A DNA stretch of 64,000 nt from Paramicrobacterium sp051513965 (lineage in GTDB: Bacteria; Actinomycetota; Actinomycetes; Actinomycetales; Microbacteriaceae): the NCBI RefSeq assembly GCF_051513965.1, contig NZ_CP195847.1:558001-622000 (forward strand). The letters are read 5' to 3'. A model generated the notes under the pieces. It saw nothing but the letters and a program-made list of their open reading frames with translations. It did no database searches and had not been told where the DNA came from. This document shows, piece after piece, positions 40,191-50,222 of this stretch. Position 1 is the stretch's first letter, and each line of letters starts with the position of its first letter. A program made the position numbers and the translations under genes.

Positions 40191-41213
40191 ATGACAGCCC
40201 TCGTGATCGGACACCGCGGCGCTCCCGGGTATCGCCCGGAGCACTCGGAATCCGGGTATCGTCTCGCGCTCGAGCTGGGGGCGGATGCCGTCGAGCCTGA
40301 CGTCGTCGCCAGCAGTGACGGCGTTCTGGTGCTGCGCCACGAGAACGAGATCGGCGGAACGACAGACGTCGCGGAGCATCCCGAGTTCGCCGACCGCCGC
40401 ACGACCAAGACGATCGACGGGCACGAGCTCACCGGTTGGTTCACGGAGGACTTCACATGGGCAGAGCTGCAGACGCTGCGGGTGCGCGAGCGGATTCCCG
40501 AGCTTCGACCGGCAAGCGCATCGCACGATGGCGCGGAGCGGATGCTTCGGCTCGCCGACCTGCTGCGCATCCTCGCCGAGCACGAGGCGAACAGCGGGTG
40601 TCGCGCTGGGCTCGTCGTCGAGATCAAGCACGCCACCTACTTCGAGGCTCTGGGGCTGCCGCTCGATGACCTGCTGATCGCTGAACTCGCCGAGAGCGGG
40701 TGGGACGCGGCATCCGGCCTCGTCATCGAATGCTTCGAGCTCGGTGTCCTCGAGCGGTTGCGTCGTCGAGGGGTGGATGCTCGCTACGTCTACCTTCTGG
40801 AGAAGACTGGTGCTCCCGCCGACCGCGCGGCGCGAGACGGCGCCGAGGCGTCGACGTTCGCCGATGATCTGACGGACGCCGGGCTCGACGCGCTCGCCGG
40901 GCGGGTAGACGGAATCAGCGTGGACAAGGCGTATCTTCTGCCGTGGACCACACAGGGCAAACGCGTCGGCGATCTCGTCGCACGAGCGCACGAGAGGGGC
41001 CTCGTCGTGTTCACGTGGACCCTGCGGCCCGAGAACGCGTTTCTGAACCCGCGGCATCGCCTCGGTGACGAGCCGGGGGAGCTGGGGGACTGGGAGCGAG
41101 AGTTCGCGGCCATTCTCGGCACGGGCGTCGACGGGGTCTTCGCCGACTACCCGGATCGCGCGCTCGCCGTGCGCGACGGGCAGCGGCATCCATCTGTTCA
41201 CAGCCCCGAATGA
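40191..41213 (+). CDS. glycerophosphodiester phosphodiesterase
   Basis: This 340-aa TIM-barrel enzyme has the GDPD signature at the N-terminus: VIGHRGAPGYRPEHS (catalytic His, then Arg), GADAVEPDVVASSDGVLVLRH (metal-binding Glu and Asp and the second catalytic His). It ends TGVDGVFADYPDRA. It hydrolyses glycerophosphodiesters to glycerol-3-phosphate and an alcohol; glycerol-3-phosphate is the substrate of GlpD encoded at 30.6 kb. No signal peptide is seen, so a cytoplasmic role is likely. The leaderless -10 box sets the start. Confidence 0.9.
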   Translation: MTALVIGHRGAPGYRPEHSESGYRLALELGADAVEPDVVASSDGVLVLRHENEIGGTTDVAEHPEFADRRTTKTIDGHELTGWFTEDFTWAELQTLRVRERIPELRPASASHDGAERMLRLADLLRILAEHEANSGCRAGLVVEIKHATYFEALGLPLDDLLIAELAESGWDAASGLVIECFELGVLERLRRRGVDARYVYLLEKTGAPADRAARDGAEASTFADDLTDAGLDALAGRVDGISVDKAYLLPWTTQGKRVGDLVARAHERGLVVFTWTLRPENAFLNPRHRLGDEPGELGDWEREFAAILGTGVDGVFADYPDRALAVRDGQRHPSVHSPE

Positions 41214-41230
41214 CTGTCAGCGTCTCCGCC

Positions 41231-41236
41231 TAGACT
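41231..41236 (+). promoter_or_regulatory. -10 box TAGACT of the pcrA/uvrD gene
   Basis: TAGACT lies 9 nt before the ATG at 41246, implying an mRNA with no leader or a very short one. No LexA-type palindrome was found nearby. Confidence 0.55.
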
Positions 41237-41245
41237 TGAGGGGAC

Positions 41246-43624
<2,379 letters not shown>

Positions 43625-43625
43625 C

Positions 43626-44732
43626 GTGGGCGCTCACGACGGCGACTCCGGCGGCGAAAGCGCACGTCCCGAGTCGCTGAGACAGTGGGCGCGCAATCTG
43701 CACGCTCTCGATTTCGAGGTCGCGACCCGGGCCGGGCTCTCGGTCGCCATGCCGCTCGTCGTGCTCGCGGGTCTCGGCCGCCTTGACCTCGCGATCTACG
43801 CGTCGTTCGGCGCGTTCACGGCGCTCTTCGGACGCAGCGAGGTCTACAGCACGCGCCTGCGCACGGCGTCGAGCGCGGCTGCCCTTCTCATTGCGTGCAT
43901 CGTGGCGGGTGTGCTGCTCTCCAGCGGCGGAGGCGGGCTCACCTCGCAGGCGATCGGGCTCGTCATCGTGCTCGCCGTGGGGGTCGTCGTGATCCGCACG
44001 CTGTCTCTCCATCCACCGACGCCGCTGTTCTTCGTCTTCGCGTTTCTCGTCTGTGCGCTCGTTCCCGTCCCCGGCGGGGACGTGGCGCTGGCGATCGCCA
44101 TCGCCGTGGCATCCGCTCTGCTCGCTCTTCTCATCACGATGTCCGGGTGGCTGCTCCGCCTCGGCGTGGACGTCGACCGCATCACGGCGAGCTTCAAACT
44201 GCTGAAGCCCCTGCCGAGACGTGCCGTTCTGCGCCCGCGTGCCTGGCGCGACCCGGGGGTGTGGCTCAACGTCGCTCAGGTCGTCGTCGGCGGTCTCATC
44301 GCCGGTGCGATTGCGACCGTCATGGGGCTCGGCCACTCGTACTGGGCGGTCGTGAGCGTCGTCGCGGTCATCCCGCCGACGCGCGCACCGTACTCCGTCA
44401 GCCGTGCCGTGCATCGCACGCTCGGCACCTTCGCCGGAGTGCTGGTCACGGCACTCATCCTGTGGTGGCAGCCCGCGGCGTGGGTGCTCATCGTCATCGT
44501 GGCGATCTGCCAGTTCGGGGCGGAGATCTTCGTCGGGCGTCACTACGGCACCGCCCTCATGTTCATCACCCCGCTCGCGCTGCTCATGGTGCACCTGTCG
44601 AGCCCAGACCAGACGGTCGCGGGCCTGCTGATCGATCGAGCGGTCGAGACAGCGCTCGGCGCGCTCGTCGGAATGGCGACCGTTCTCGCGGCGCGGCTCG
44701 TCCGTCTGCCCGAGCCGGGGCGCGGGCAGTGA
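43626..44732 (+). CDS. FUSC-family membrane protein
   Basis: This 368-aa protein starts at GTG one base after the helicase stop. After about 45 soluble residues it shows two blocks of four to five spans separated by a basic linker (FKLLKPLPRRAVLRPRAWRD), the FUSC/aromatic-acid-exporter arrangement. The conserved PYSVSRAVHRTLGTFAGVL in the second block is typical of FUSC_2. Relatives have been linked to fusaric acid or hydroxybenzoate efflux, but the substrate here is unknown. Confidence 0.84.
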   Translation: MGAHDGDSGGESARPESLRQWARNLHALDFEVATRAGLSVAMPLVVLAGLGRLDLAIYASFGAFTALFGRSEVYSTRLRTASSAAALLIACIVAGVLLSSGGGGLTSQAIGLVIVLAVGVVVIRTLSLHPPTPLFFVFAFLVCALVPVPGGDVALAIAIAVASALLALLITMSGWLLRLGVDVDRITASFKLLKPLPRRAVLRPRAWRDPGVWLNVAQVVVGGLIAGAIATVMGLGHSYWAVVSVVAVIPPTRAPYSVSRAVHRTLGTFAGVLVTALILWWQPAAWVLIVIVAICQFGAEIFVGRHYGTALMFITPLALLMVHLSSPDQTVAGLLIDRAVETALGALVGMATVLAARLVRLPEPGRGQ

Positions 44733-44734
44733 CC

Positions 44735-44740
44735 GATAAT
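44735..44740 (+). promoter_or_regulatory. -10 box GATAAT of the nuclease gene
   Basis: GATAAT lies 6 nt before the ATG at 44747, close to the TATAAT consensus and in the position expected for a leaderless mRNA. Confidence 0.5.
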
Positions 44741-44746
44741 CGGAGC

Positions 44747-45265
44747 ATGATCACGCGGGCCGCAGCGATGCTCATCGTGCTGTGCGGACTTCTTGCCGGC
44801 TGCGCGTTCGAGGCCCCCGTGCAATCGGCGCCGAGCGCCGGGGTTCCCGAGGGTGCCGAGGCGATGACCGTCGTCCACGTGCACGACGGTGACACGCTGT
44901 TTCTGCAGCCCGAGGGAACGAGCGGACGTGACGAGCAGATCAAGGTGAGGTTGCTCGGTATCGACACTCCGGAGCTCGACCCGGAGGAATGCTTCGGGCC
45001 TGAGGCGCGCGATGAGCTTCGCGGCATCCTGCCCGATGGTTCGACCGTGTGGACGCTGCCGGACGAGGAGCCGCTCGACCAGTACGGCCGCTCTCTGCTC
45101 TACCTCTGGACCGACGATGGCGAGTTCGTCAACGAGTCCCTCGTCGCGGACGGGTATGCGACGGTGCTCGTCTACGAGCCGAACACGCGTTACGAACCGC
45201 AGCTGAGAGAGGCAGAAGCGGATGCCGAGGCAGCCACGCGCGGCCTCTGGCAGAGCTGCCGCTGA
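44747..45265 (+). CDS. thermonuclease-family lipoprotein (SNase-like)
   Basis: This 172-aa protein has a signal with lipobox LLAGC (Cys at about residue 18). The mature part is one staphylococcal-nuclease fold: VVHVHDGDTLFL (Ca-binding Asp), KVRLLGIDTPEL with catalytic Arg, and LDQYGRSLLYLW with the second Arg, then EFVNESLVADGYATV. It is probably an extracellular, membrane-anchored nuclease. An in-frame GTG at 44729 overlapping the FUSC stop is an alternative start; the ATG is preferred from the GATAAT box and signal length. Confidence 0.88.
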   Translation: MITRAAAMLIVLCGLLAGCAFEAPVQSAPSAGVPEGAEAMTVVHVHDGDTLFLQPEGTSGRDEQIKVRLLGIDTPELDPEECFGPEARDELRGILPDGSTVWTLPDEEPLDQYGRSLLYLWTDDGEFVNESLVADGYATVLVYEPNTRYEPQLREAEADAEAATRGLWQSCR

Positions 45266-45347
45266 CGACGCCGCCGCAACACAGCTGTGAAACCACGGTC
45301 CGAGGGGATGGGTACTGGTGACCCTCCCGAAAACCGGGGCGGAGTCA

Positions 45348-45353
45348 TAGGCT
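45348..45353 (+). promoter_or_regulatory. -10 box TAGGCT of the nitroreductase-ligase pair
   Basis: TAGGCT lies 6 nt before the ATG at 45360, after an empty 94-bp gap, so the two-gene unit probably has its own leaderless promoter. Confidence 0.55.
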
Positions 45354-45359
45354 CAGGCC

Positions 45360-46430
45360 ATGAGCCCACAGCAGAGCACGCGTGATGAGCGCAGCAGACT
45401 CTGGCGCGCGATCGTCGCGGATGCCCACCGTTACCCGAGCCCGCATAACTCGCAGCCGATCAAAGTCCGGCCGACGGGGGAACACACGGCGACACTGCTT
45501 TACGACCTCGATCTGGGGCTGCCCGCCGAGTCCTTCGGCATTCCATTCGCGCACGTCTGCGCCGGTGTGTTTCTCGAGTCTCTCTCGGTCGTCGCGCGAG
45601 CGCACGGGTTCCGGGTCGACGAGCGTCTCGACTTCTCGGAGATGGACTTCGCCGCGGCGAACCGACTGCACCGCTTCGCCGACGTCACCCTTCAGCCGCT
45701 GGAGTTCACCGCCGACGAGCGCGTCGACGCGCAGATCGCACTTGAGCGCTTCCGCACCCGCCGCACGTCGCGCCGCCCCTATTCGACGAAGCTCGTGCCC
45801 GGGAGCGTCCTCGCCGATGCGGGGCGCATCAGCGCGGCATCCGGTTTTGACTTCCGCTGGAGCGACGACCCAGCCCGCGTGAAGAAGATCATCCACGTCA
45901 ACCAAGCGACGCTCTTCGACGATCTGCAGAACGACGCCGTGTATGCCGAGATCATGGAGTGGTTGCGCTTTTCGCGCCGCGAGGCCGCCGAGAAAGCCGA
46001 CGGACTCTCTGCTGAAGCGATGCTGCTGCCCGGTCCGATCCTCCGCGTCGCGATGGGGCGCCGCGGCCTCTGGGAGGCCCCGGTGATCGGTCCCGTGATC
46101 AAACGGGTGTACCTGAACACGATGCGCGGTGTGCGGCAGCTCGGCTGGCTCGAGGGACCCTTCGACGGACCCGGTGACTACATCGAGGCGGGCCGCACGT
46201 TCATGCGGGTGTGGCTTGAGCTGCACCGGCACGGCGTGGTGCTGCATCCGTTCGGAACAGTCATCACCAACCCACGCTCGCACGAGCAGTTCGCGCAGAT
46301 CGTCGACGCGCGCGAGGGCGACGGTCGAATGGCATGGATGCTGTTTCGCTTCGGCTACAGCAAGACACCGCCGTACGCCCACCGACGAAGCCCCGAGCTG
46401 ATGCTCGTCACAGAGGAGGTCTCCCGATGA
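45360..46430 (+). CDS. nitroreductase-like flavoprotein (Acg-type)
   Basis: This 356-aa protein has RYPSPHNSQPIKVRP near the start, the FMN-phosphate-binding motif of nitroreductase-fold proteins (SxHNxQPW in Acg relatives). The RFRTRRTSRRPYSTKLVP segment and the long C-terminal half (RMAWMLFRFGYSKTPP, then RRSPELML) fit the large, two-lobed Acg-like proteins. The substrate is unknown; some nitroreductase-fold proteins reduce or oxidise peptide or thioester-bound groups. Its stop overlaps the start of the adenylating enzyme (ATGA), so the two act together or are at least coexpressed. Confidence 0.72.
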   Translation: MSPQQSTRDERSRLWRAIVADAHRYPSPHNSQPIKVRPTGEHTATLLYDLDLGLPAESFGIPFAHVCAGVFLESLSVVARAHGFRVDERLDFSEMDFAAANRLHRFADVTLQPLEFTADERVDAQIALERFRTRRTSRRPYSTKLVPGSVLADAGRISAASGFDFRWSDDPARVKKIIHVNQATLFDDLQNDAVYAEIMEWLRFSRREAAEKADGLSAEAMLLPGPILRVAMGRRGLWEAPVIGPVIKRVYLNTMRGVRQLGWLEGPFDGPGDYIEAGRTFMRVWLELHRHGVVLHPFGTVITNPRSHEQFAQIVDAREGDGRMAWMLFRFGYSKTPPYAHRRSPELMLVTEEVSR

Positions 46431-48028
46431 GAGGTGCGCTGAAGAGACGAGCGATCTTCACGCTGCTGAGCCTGCTGGAGGGGGTCATCCGCCTCCTCAT
46501 GCCGCGCGTCAGCACCCACCGCATCCTGTGGGCTCCCGGAATCGAGAACCTGCGGTGGAAGCTCGGGCGGCTGCGCGCCTGGCGCACCTTCGAACAGGCT
46601 GCGCGGCGGGTGCCCGCGTACCGGGCGTTCCTCACCGAACGACGGTTTCCGCGCCACCTCGACGTCAGCCGTGGCGTTCAGCAGGCCTTTGAGACCGTGC
46701 CCGTCATGGACAAGGACTCCTACATCAGGCGCTGGTCGATTCCGGAGCGCTGCGTCGGCGGCAGACTGCCGCGGCACGGTGTCATCGTCGACGAGTCCAG
46801 CGGAAGCTCCGGTACTCCGACGAGCTGGGTGCGCGGCCCGCGCGAGCGTCAGGCGACCAGGCAGATCCTTCAGCTGGGCTACTCCAATACGGCATCCACT
46901 CTGTCGAACCCGCCGTTCGTGCTCAACGCGTTCTCACTCGGCGCCTGGGCGACAGGCATGAACGTGACGACCTCGCTCACCGACGTGAGCATGATCAAGT
47001 CGATCGGCCCGGACAAGAGCAAGATCATCCAGACGATGCGGGAGTTCGGGCCGAACTACACGTACGTCATCTTGAGCTACCCGCCGTTTCTGAAGTCGCT
47101 GTTCGATGACACGAGCATCGACTGGACGTCGTACGACATCGTGGCGGCGTTCGGCGGTGAGGGCATCAGCGAGAGCATGCGCGATCACATCCTCACGGTC
47201 GCACACTCCGCGTACGGCAGCTACGGTGCGAGCGACCTCGAGATCAACATCGCCCTCGAGACTGACTTCTCTGTCGAGCTGCGGCGCGCGCTCGCGGCCA
47301 GCCCGGAGCTGTCGCGGCAGATCAGCAAGCGCGACGAGTACGGCGTGCTGCCGATGATCTTCCAGTTCAACCCGTTCAACTACCTCATCGAGACGAACGC
47401 AGAGGGTGAGCTTCTTGTGACGATTGCGCGCGCTGAGAATCTCAACCCGCGCATCCGCTACAACATTCACGACCGTGGGCACGTGCTGCGCATGAAAGAC
47501 CTGGAGCCGGTGCTTCGAGAGCACGGCCTGGGGCATCTGCTGAAGCGTCGTCAGCTCGATCTGCCGCTACTGTTCCACTACGGGCGCAGCGACCTGTCGA
47601 TTGACTTCAACGGCGCGGTGATCGGTCCAGACTCGCTCCGTGACGTCATCAACGCGCACGAGCAGCTGCTCCCGATCGCACTGAATCACCGCCTGATCTC
47701 GTTCGAAGATGAGAATGGCGACCGGCAGCTTCACCTGGCGATCCAGCTTGCCGAGGGCAAGCGTACGTCAGACCTGGATGCCGCGGCGCTCGCCGCCGAG
47801 ATCTTCATCGCGCTTCGGCGAGCGAACGGCGACTTCCACAATGCGATCCTCACCTCGGACGACCGGATGCTGCCGAGCCTGGCGTTCTACGATTTCCGCA
47901 CCGGCCCCTTCGTCGGCGACGGTGCGAAGCTCAAGAACGTCTACGTCGAAACACTCGATGCCATTGAGGCAGCGGATGCCGGGCTCGACCGCGCCATCGT
48001 GGCGCAGAAGACGGTGCAGCTTCGCTGA
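46427..48028 (+). CDS. CapK/PaaK-like adenylate-forming enzyme
   Basis: This 533-aa protein has the ANL-superfamily phosphate loop IVDESSGSSGTPTSWVRGPR (about residues 120-140), AFGGEGISESMRDH and the YGASDLEINIALE adenine-site region, NPRIRYNIHDRGHVL (the A7/A8-like Asp), and FHYGRSDLSIDFNGAVIGPD. This is the layout of phenylacetate-CoA ligase and CapK proteins, which activate a carboxylic acid as an acyl-adenylate. The acid is not known. GAGGAGG precedes the ATG. The 3' end is partly duplicated 1200 bp downstream around a low-G+C insertion. Confidence 0.78.
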   Translation: MRGALKRRAIFTLLSLLEGVIRLLMPRVSTHRILWAPGIENLRWKLGRLRAWRTFEQAARRVPAYRAFLTERRFPRHLDVSRGVQQAFETVPVMDKDSYIRRWSIPERCVGGRLPRHGVIVDESSGSSGTPTSWVRGPRERQATRQILQLGYSNTASTLSNPPFVLNAFSLGAWATGMNVTTSLTDVSMIKSIGPDKSKIIQTMREFGPNYTYVILSYPPFLKSLFDDTSIDWTSYDIVAAFGGEGISESMRDHILTVAHSAYGSYGASDLEINIALETDFSVELRRALAASPELSRQISKRDEYGVLPMIFQFNPFNYLIETNAEGELLVTIARAENLNPRIRYNIHDRGHVLRMKDLEPVLREHGLGHLLKRRQLDLPLLFHYGRSDLSIDFNGAVIGPDSLRDVINAHEQLLPIALNHRLISFEDENGDRQLHLAIQLAEGKRTSDLDAAALAAEIFIALRRANGDFHNAILTSDDRMLPSLAFYDFRTGPFVGDGAKLKNVYVETLDAIEAADAGLDRAIVAQKTVQLR

Positions 48029-48029
48029 C
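47944..48029 (+). repeat. direct repeat, left copy (86 bp)
   Basis: This is the last 85 bp of the adenylating-enzyme gene plus one base. It matches 49144-49229 at 82 of 86 positions (differences at 47950, 47953, 47963 and 47990), exactly 1200 bp apart. Confidence 0.93.
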
Positions 48030-48084
48030 GCCTGAGGCCACGAGTTAACGTGCCACGGACTGGTGCAATCCGGTCGATTCTGAG

Positions 48085-48336
48085 CTATGTGTCGTCGTGG
48101 TCGCTCTGCGCAGCATCTTCAAGAGCTTTCAGACGCATCTCGATTCCGCTCAACACCGATACGAGATCTGAAACCAGCGTTTCGACGGTGACTCCCGGGC
48201 CCCCAGATGACGCATGAGCCTGCCGAGCCCTCAGGCCCTCGACAAAGGTCTTGGTGATCGGTGTCTGATCTCCTAACGCAGCATCCATCTGTTTGAGAAA
48301 TCGATCAAATAACTCGGGGCTTAGTGAGTTGGTCAT
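48085..48336 (-). CDS. small hypothetical protein (83 aa)
   Basis: This protein is soluble, without membrane span or signal. The N-terminal 35 residues (LSPELFDRFLKQMDAALGDQ) and the C-terminal 35 (VETLVSDLVSVLSGIEMRLK) look helical, joined by a Ser/Gly linker, and the end is acidic (DHDDT). AAGGA precedes the ATG. It is the second gene of a two-gene unit after the secreted protein, 31 bp apart, inside the insertion between the direct repeats. Its codons are less G+C-biased than the chromosome around it. No family is recognised. Confidence 0.62.
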   Translation of the reverse strand: MTNSLSPELFDRFLKQMDAALGDQTPITKTFVEGLRARQAHASSGGPGVTVETLVSDLVSVLSGIEMRLKALEDAAQSDHDDT

Positions 48337-48367
48337 CAGAATCCTTCAGTCGATGCCAGTTAAGTGG

Positions 48368-48886
48368 CTAATAGATGATTACTAGCAACCAAGTTCCATT
48401 ACCGTCTGGATTAGGGACACAGCCGGCCAACGGGTACCAACCCAAGTAGATGGTTCTGTATGCCATGCATTCAACATACGAACCTGCGACGCGCAGAACG
48501 TCACTCCAATCAAAACTTGCGGGGCTTACGCCCGCGCGAGTTGATGCAGCATGAACTGACAACTCGATGTCAGCTGAAGCGTCGTTGATCAACTCCTGTT
48601 TACTCGCAGGAGCCTTGTAACTCTGCCCTGCAGCTTCAAGAACACCTGCATACTGGATCAGGATCGGTTCTGGGACCCCAGCGTTAACAAGCGACGTGTA
48701 ATCAAAACGGCCGTCTGTGCCGGAAGTTTGCTCTTGGATAGTGTCCAAAGCGCGTTCGGCTTCTTGAAGCGTAATCTGATCGTTGGCTTCAGTAGTTACG
48801 CTCGCGTTCGCAGGTATCGGGATCAGAACCAGCGACGCAGCTGCCACAGTTGCCATTGCGAGTTTTTTTAGTCTCGATGCGGTCAC
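48368..48886 (-). CDS. secreted hypothetical protein from a low-G+C insertion
   Basis: This 172-aa protein starts at GTG after AAGGAGAA. It has a Sec signal: basic MTASRLKKLA, a hydrophobic core, and a likely cut after IPANA near residue 29. The mature part is helical and mildly acidic, then ends in a hydrophobic aromatic block with two cysteines 15 residues apart (SYVECMAYRTIYLGWYPLAG, then C and a WLLVIIY end). Low G+C and A/T-ending codons set it apart from its neighbours, a sign of transfer. I do not recognise the family; a secreted effector, bacteriocin-like protein or enzyme inhibitor are all possible. Confidence 0.68.
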   Translation of the reverse strand: MTASRLKKLAMATVAAASLVLIPIPANASVTTEANDQITLQEAERALDTIQEQTSGTDGRFDYTSLVNAGVPEPILIQYAGVLEAAGQSYKAPASKQELINDASADIELSVHAASTRAGVSPASFDWSDVLRVAGSYVECMAYRTIYLGWYPLAGCVPNPDGNGTWLLVIIY

Positions 48887-49111
48887 AGCAGACTTCTCCT
48901 TATTTTCATTTACGAGCCATAATCTGAACTGGCGATTGCCGTTGATACCTCGACAGAGGTGATTCCTGGCCGGAACATTAGATTATTGGTCAGCGTACTG
49001 GAATAGCAATGGTTCGACGATGACTGTATGGATGGATTCGTTTGATCGCGGTGAGATTCGGAAGTTTCGCACTGTGGCGATGAAAGATCTGCGGTAGTTG
49101 AAGAAGGATCG

Positions 49112-49228
49112 ATGATTTTGCAGTTCAACCCGTTCAATTACCTCGTCGAGACCCTCGATGCCGTTGAGGCAGCGGATGCCGGGCTCGACAGCGCCATCGT
49201 GGCGCAGAAGACGGTGCAGCTTCGCTGA
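49112..49228 (+). pseudogene. internally deleted remnant of a second adenylating-enzyme gene
   Basis: This reads MILQFNPFNYLVET joined in frame to LDAVEAADAGLDSAIVAQKT and the VQLR end. The first part matches 47354-47394 in the middle of the intact gene and the second matches its 3' end, so about 560 bp is missing between them. AAGAAGGA stands before the ATG. It is either decaying debris of a tandem paralogue or a 38-aa micro-ORF. The junction falls at a short shared tcgagac/tcgaaac sequence. Confidence 0.75.
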
Positions 49229-49229
49229 C
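49144..49229 (+). repeat. direct repeat, right copy (86 bp)
   Basis: Matches 47944-48029 at 82 of 86 positions. It forms the 3' end of the remnant ORF and bounds the low-G+C insertion on the right. Confidence 0.93.
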
Positions 49230-49269
49230 AGCTGAGCGTACGGGCAGTTTCGTGACTTTTGACGCTGCG

Positions 49270-50055
49270 TCAACTCGAGGTGCGGCGCACGTGGCGTAAG
49301 AGCTTGATGGCAGGCAGGTGACGGATGCCGCGGGGCAGCGCGCGCCACAGCATCCGAGTAATTGTGAGAAAAGTGTCGAAGCGATATTGCCGTGCCTGCG
49401 ACCAGGGGAGGCGGTACGCGGCTCGAAGCTCGGGATCGAGGAGGCCGGCAGTGATGAGGCGGGCGAGCGGCATCGCCGCCTTCAACCACAGCGGAGCGAC
49501 GCGCGGGTGCAGGAGGTCGCGGGCGACACGGCGAGCCTCCGGAGTCACGTGCAGGGCCGCGTGCGCCCTGTTCCAGTACTCGTTGAAGGCTGCACGATTG
49601 TCGGGCCAGAGGCTCTTGGGCATACCGAGCGCGGTGCCGAGAACCGCATACTCGCGGTAGATACTCTCCGCGACAGCATCCGGGAGCGCGCCGTGAATGC
49701 GCTCGTACATCGTGATCGCCGTGCGGTACAGGGTCGCGGCGACCCAGAGCTGCAGGTCAGGGTCACTCGCCGAATACGCGGGGCGCCCCTCCGAGGCATC
49801 CCCTCGGACAGGCCTGTGGGCGACACCGACGCGGCGCGCGGCGGCTCGACGCTCGGCATCAGTGCCGTAGACCTGCACATACACATAGGTGAGTGTCGCG
49901 TGCAGCCGATCGAGGGGCCGCGAGGCGAAGTCGCTGTGGCGAGCGACGCCGAGCCCCACGCGCTCGTCTGCGATCTGCAGCAGAATCGCAGCGCCACCAC
50001 CGGCGATCAGCACGGCTTCAGCGGCGATGTCTCGCATCTCACGCACATTCCGCAT
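49270..50055 (-). CDS. oxygenase MpaB family protein (DUF2236)
   Basis: This 261-aa, largely helical protein has the DUF2236 pattern: GVARHSDFASRPLDRLHATL with a conserved His, YVYVQVYGTDAERRAAARRV followed by VAHRPVRG, and the central DLQLWVAATLYRTAITMYE block with the second His region. Relatives include fungal MpaB, which cleaves a prenyl chain, and latex-clearing protein Lcp, a haem b oxygenase. Which reaction this one performs is unknown. ATGs at 50055 and 50037 are both possible starts. The gene is divergent from sucC. Confidence 0.84.
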   Translation of the reverse strand: MRNVREMRDIAAEAVLIAGGGAAILLQIADERVGLGVARHSDFASRPLDRLHATLTYVYVQVYGTDAERRAAARRVGVAHRPVRGDASEGRPAYSASDPDLQLWVAATLYRTAITMYERIHGALPDAVAESIYREYAVLGTALGMPKSLWPDNRAAFNEYWNRAHAALHVTPEARRVARDLLHPRVAPLWLKAAMPLARLITAGLLDPELRAAYRLPWSQARQYRFDTFLTITRMLWRALPRGIRHLPAIKLLRHVRRTSS

Positions 50056-50222
50056 GCGTTAAGGCTACGTGCGAGTTCCGCATGGCGGAGTCTCGCCCGA
50101 ATCCCAGCGCGCCCCGGAGTAAAGTGGAGGCGGCGATTCCCCTCGGCGTCGAGACAGCTTTGAGCGCCGAGACCGCCGCGCACACTGGACAACACAACGC
50201 CCCTGAGCGGTTAGGAACCTAC

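Larger units (their letters stand above)
48887..49269. other. gene-poor stretch at the right edge of the insertion
   Basis: About 380 bp without a full gene. From 48887 to about 49110 it is A+T-rich, near 43% G+C in the lines I counted, and contains a short open stretch on the plus strand (48963-49097) rich in Trp and Tyr. The right part holds the remnant of the adenylating-enzyme gene and the right direct repeat. No tRNA or integrase is visible. Confidence 0.7.

Noticed and set aside
41214..41245. SOS (LexA) control of the pcrA/uvrD gene
   Set aside because: No TCGAAC-N4-GTTCGA-like palindrome occurs upstream of the start.
48910..49137. 75-codon minus-strand frame in the low-G+C stretch
   Set aside because: No ribosome-binding site, Ser/Thr/Asn-rich random-looking sequence, and it overlaps both the secreted gene's upstream region and the right repeat remnant.
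47944..49229. Insertion sequence between the direct repeats
   Set aside because: No transposase frame and no terminal inverted repeats were found; 86-bp flanking repeats are far longer than transposon target duplications.
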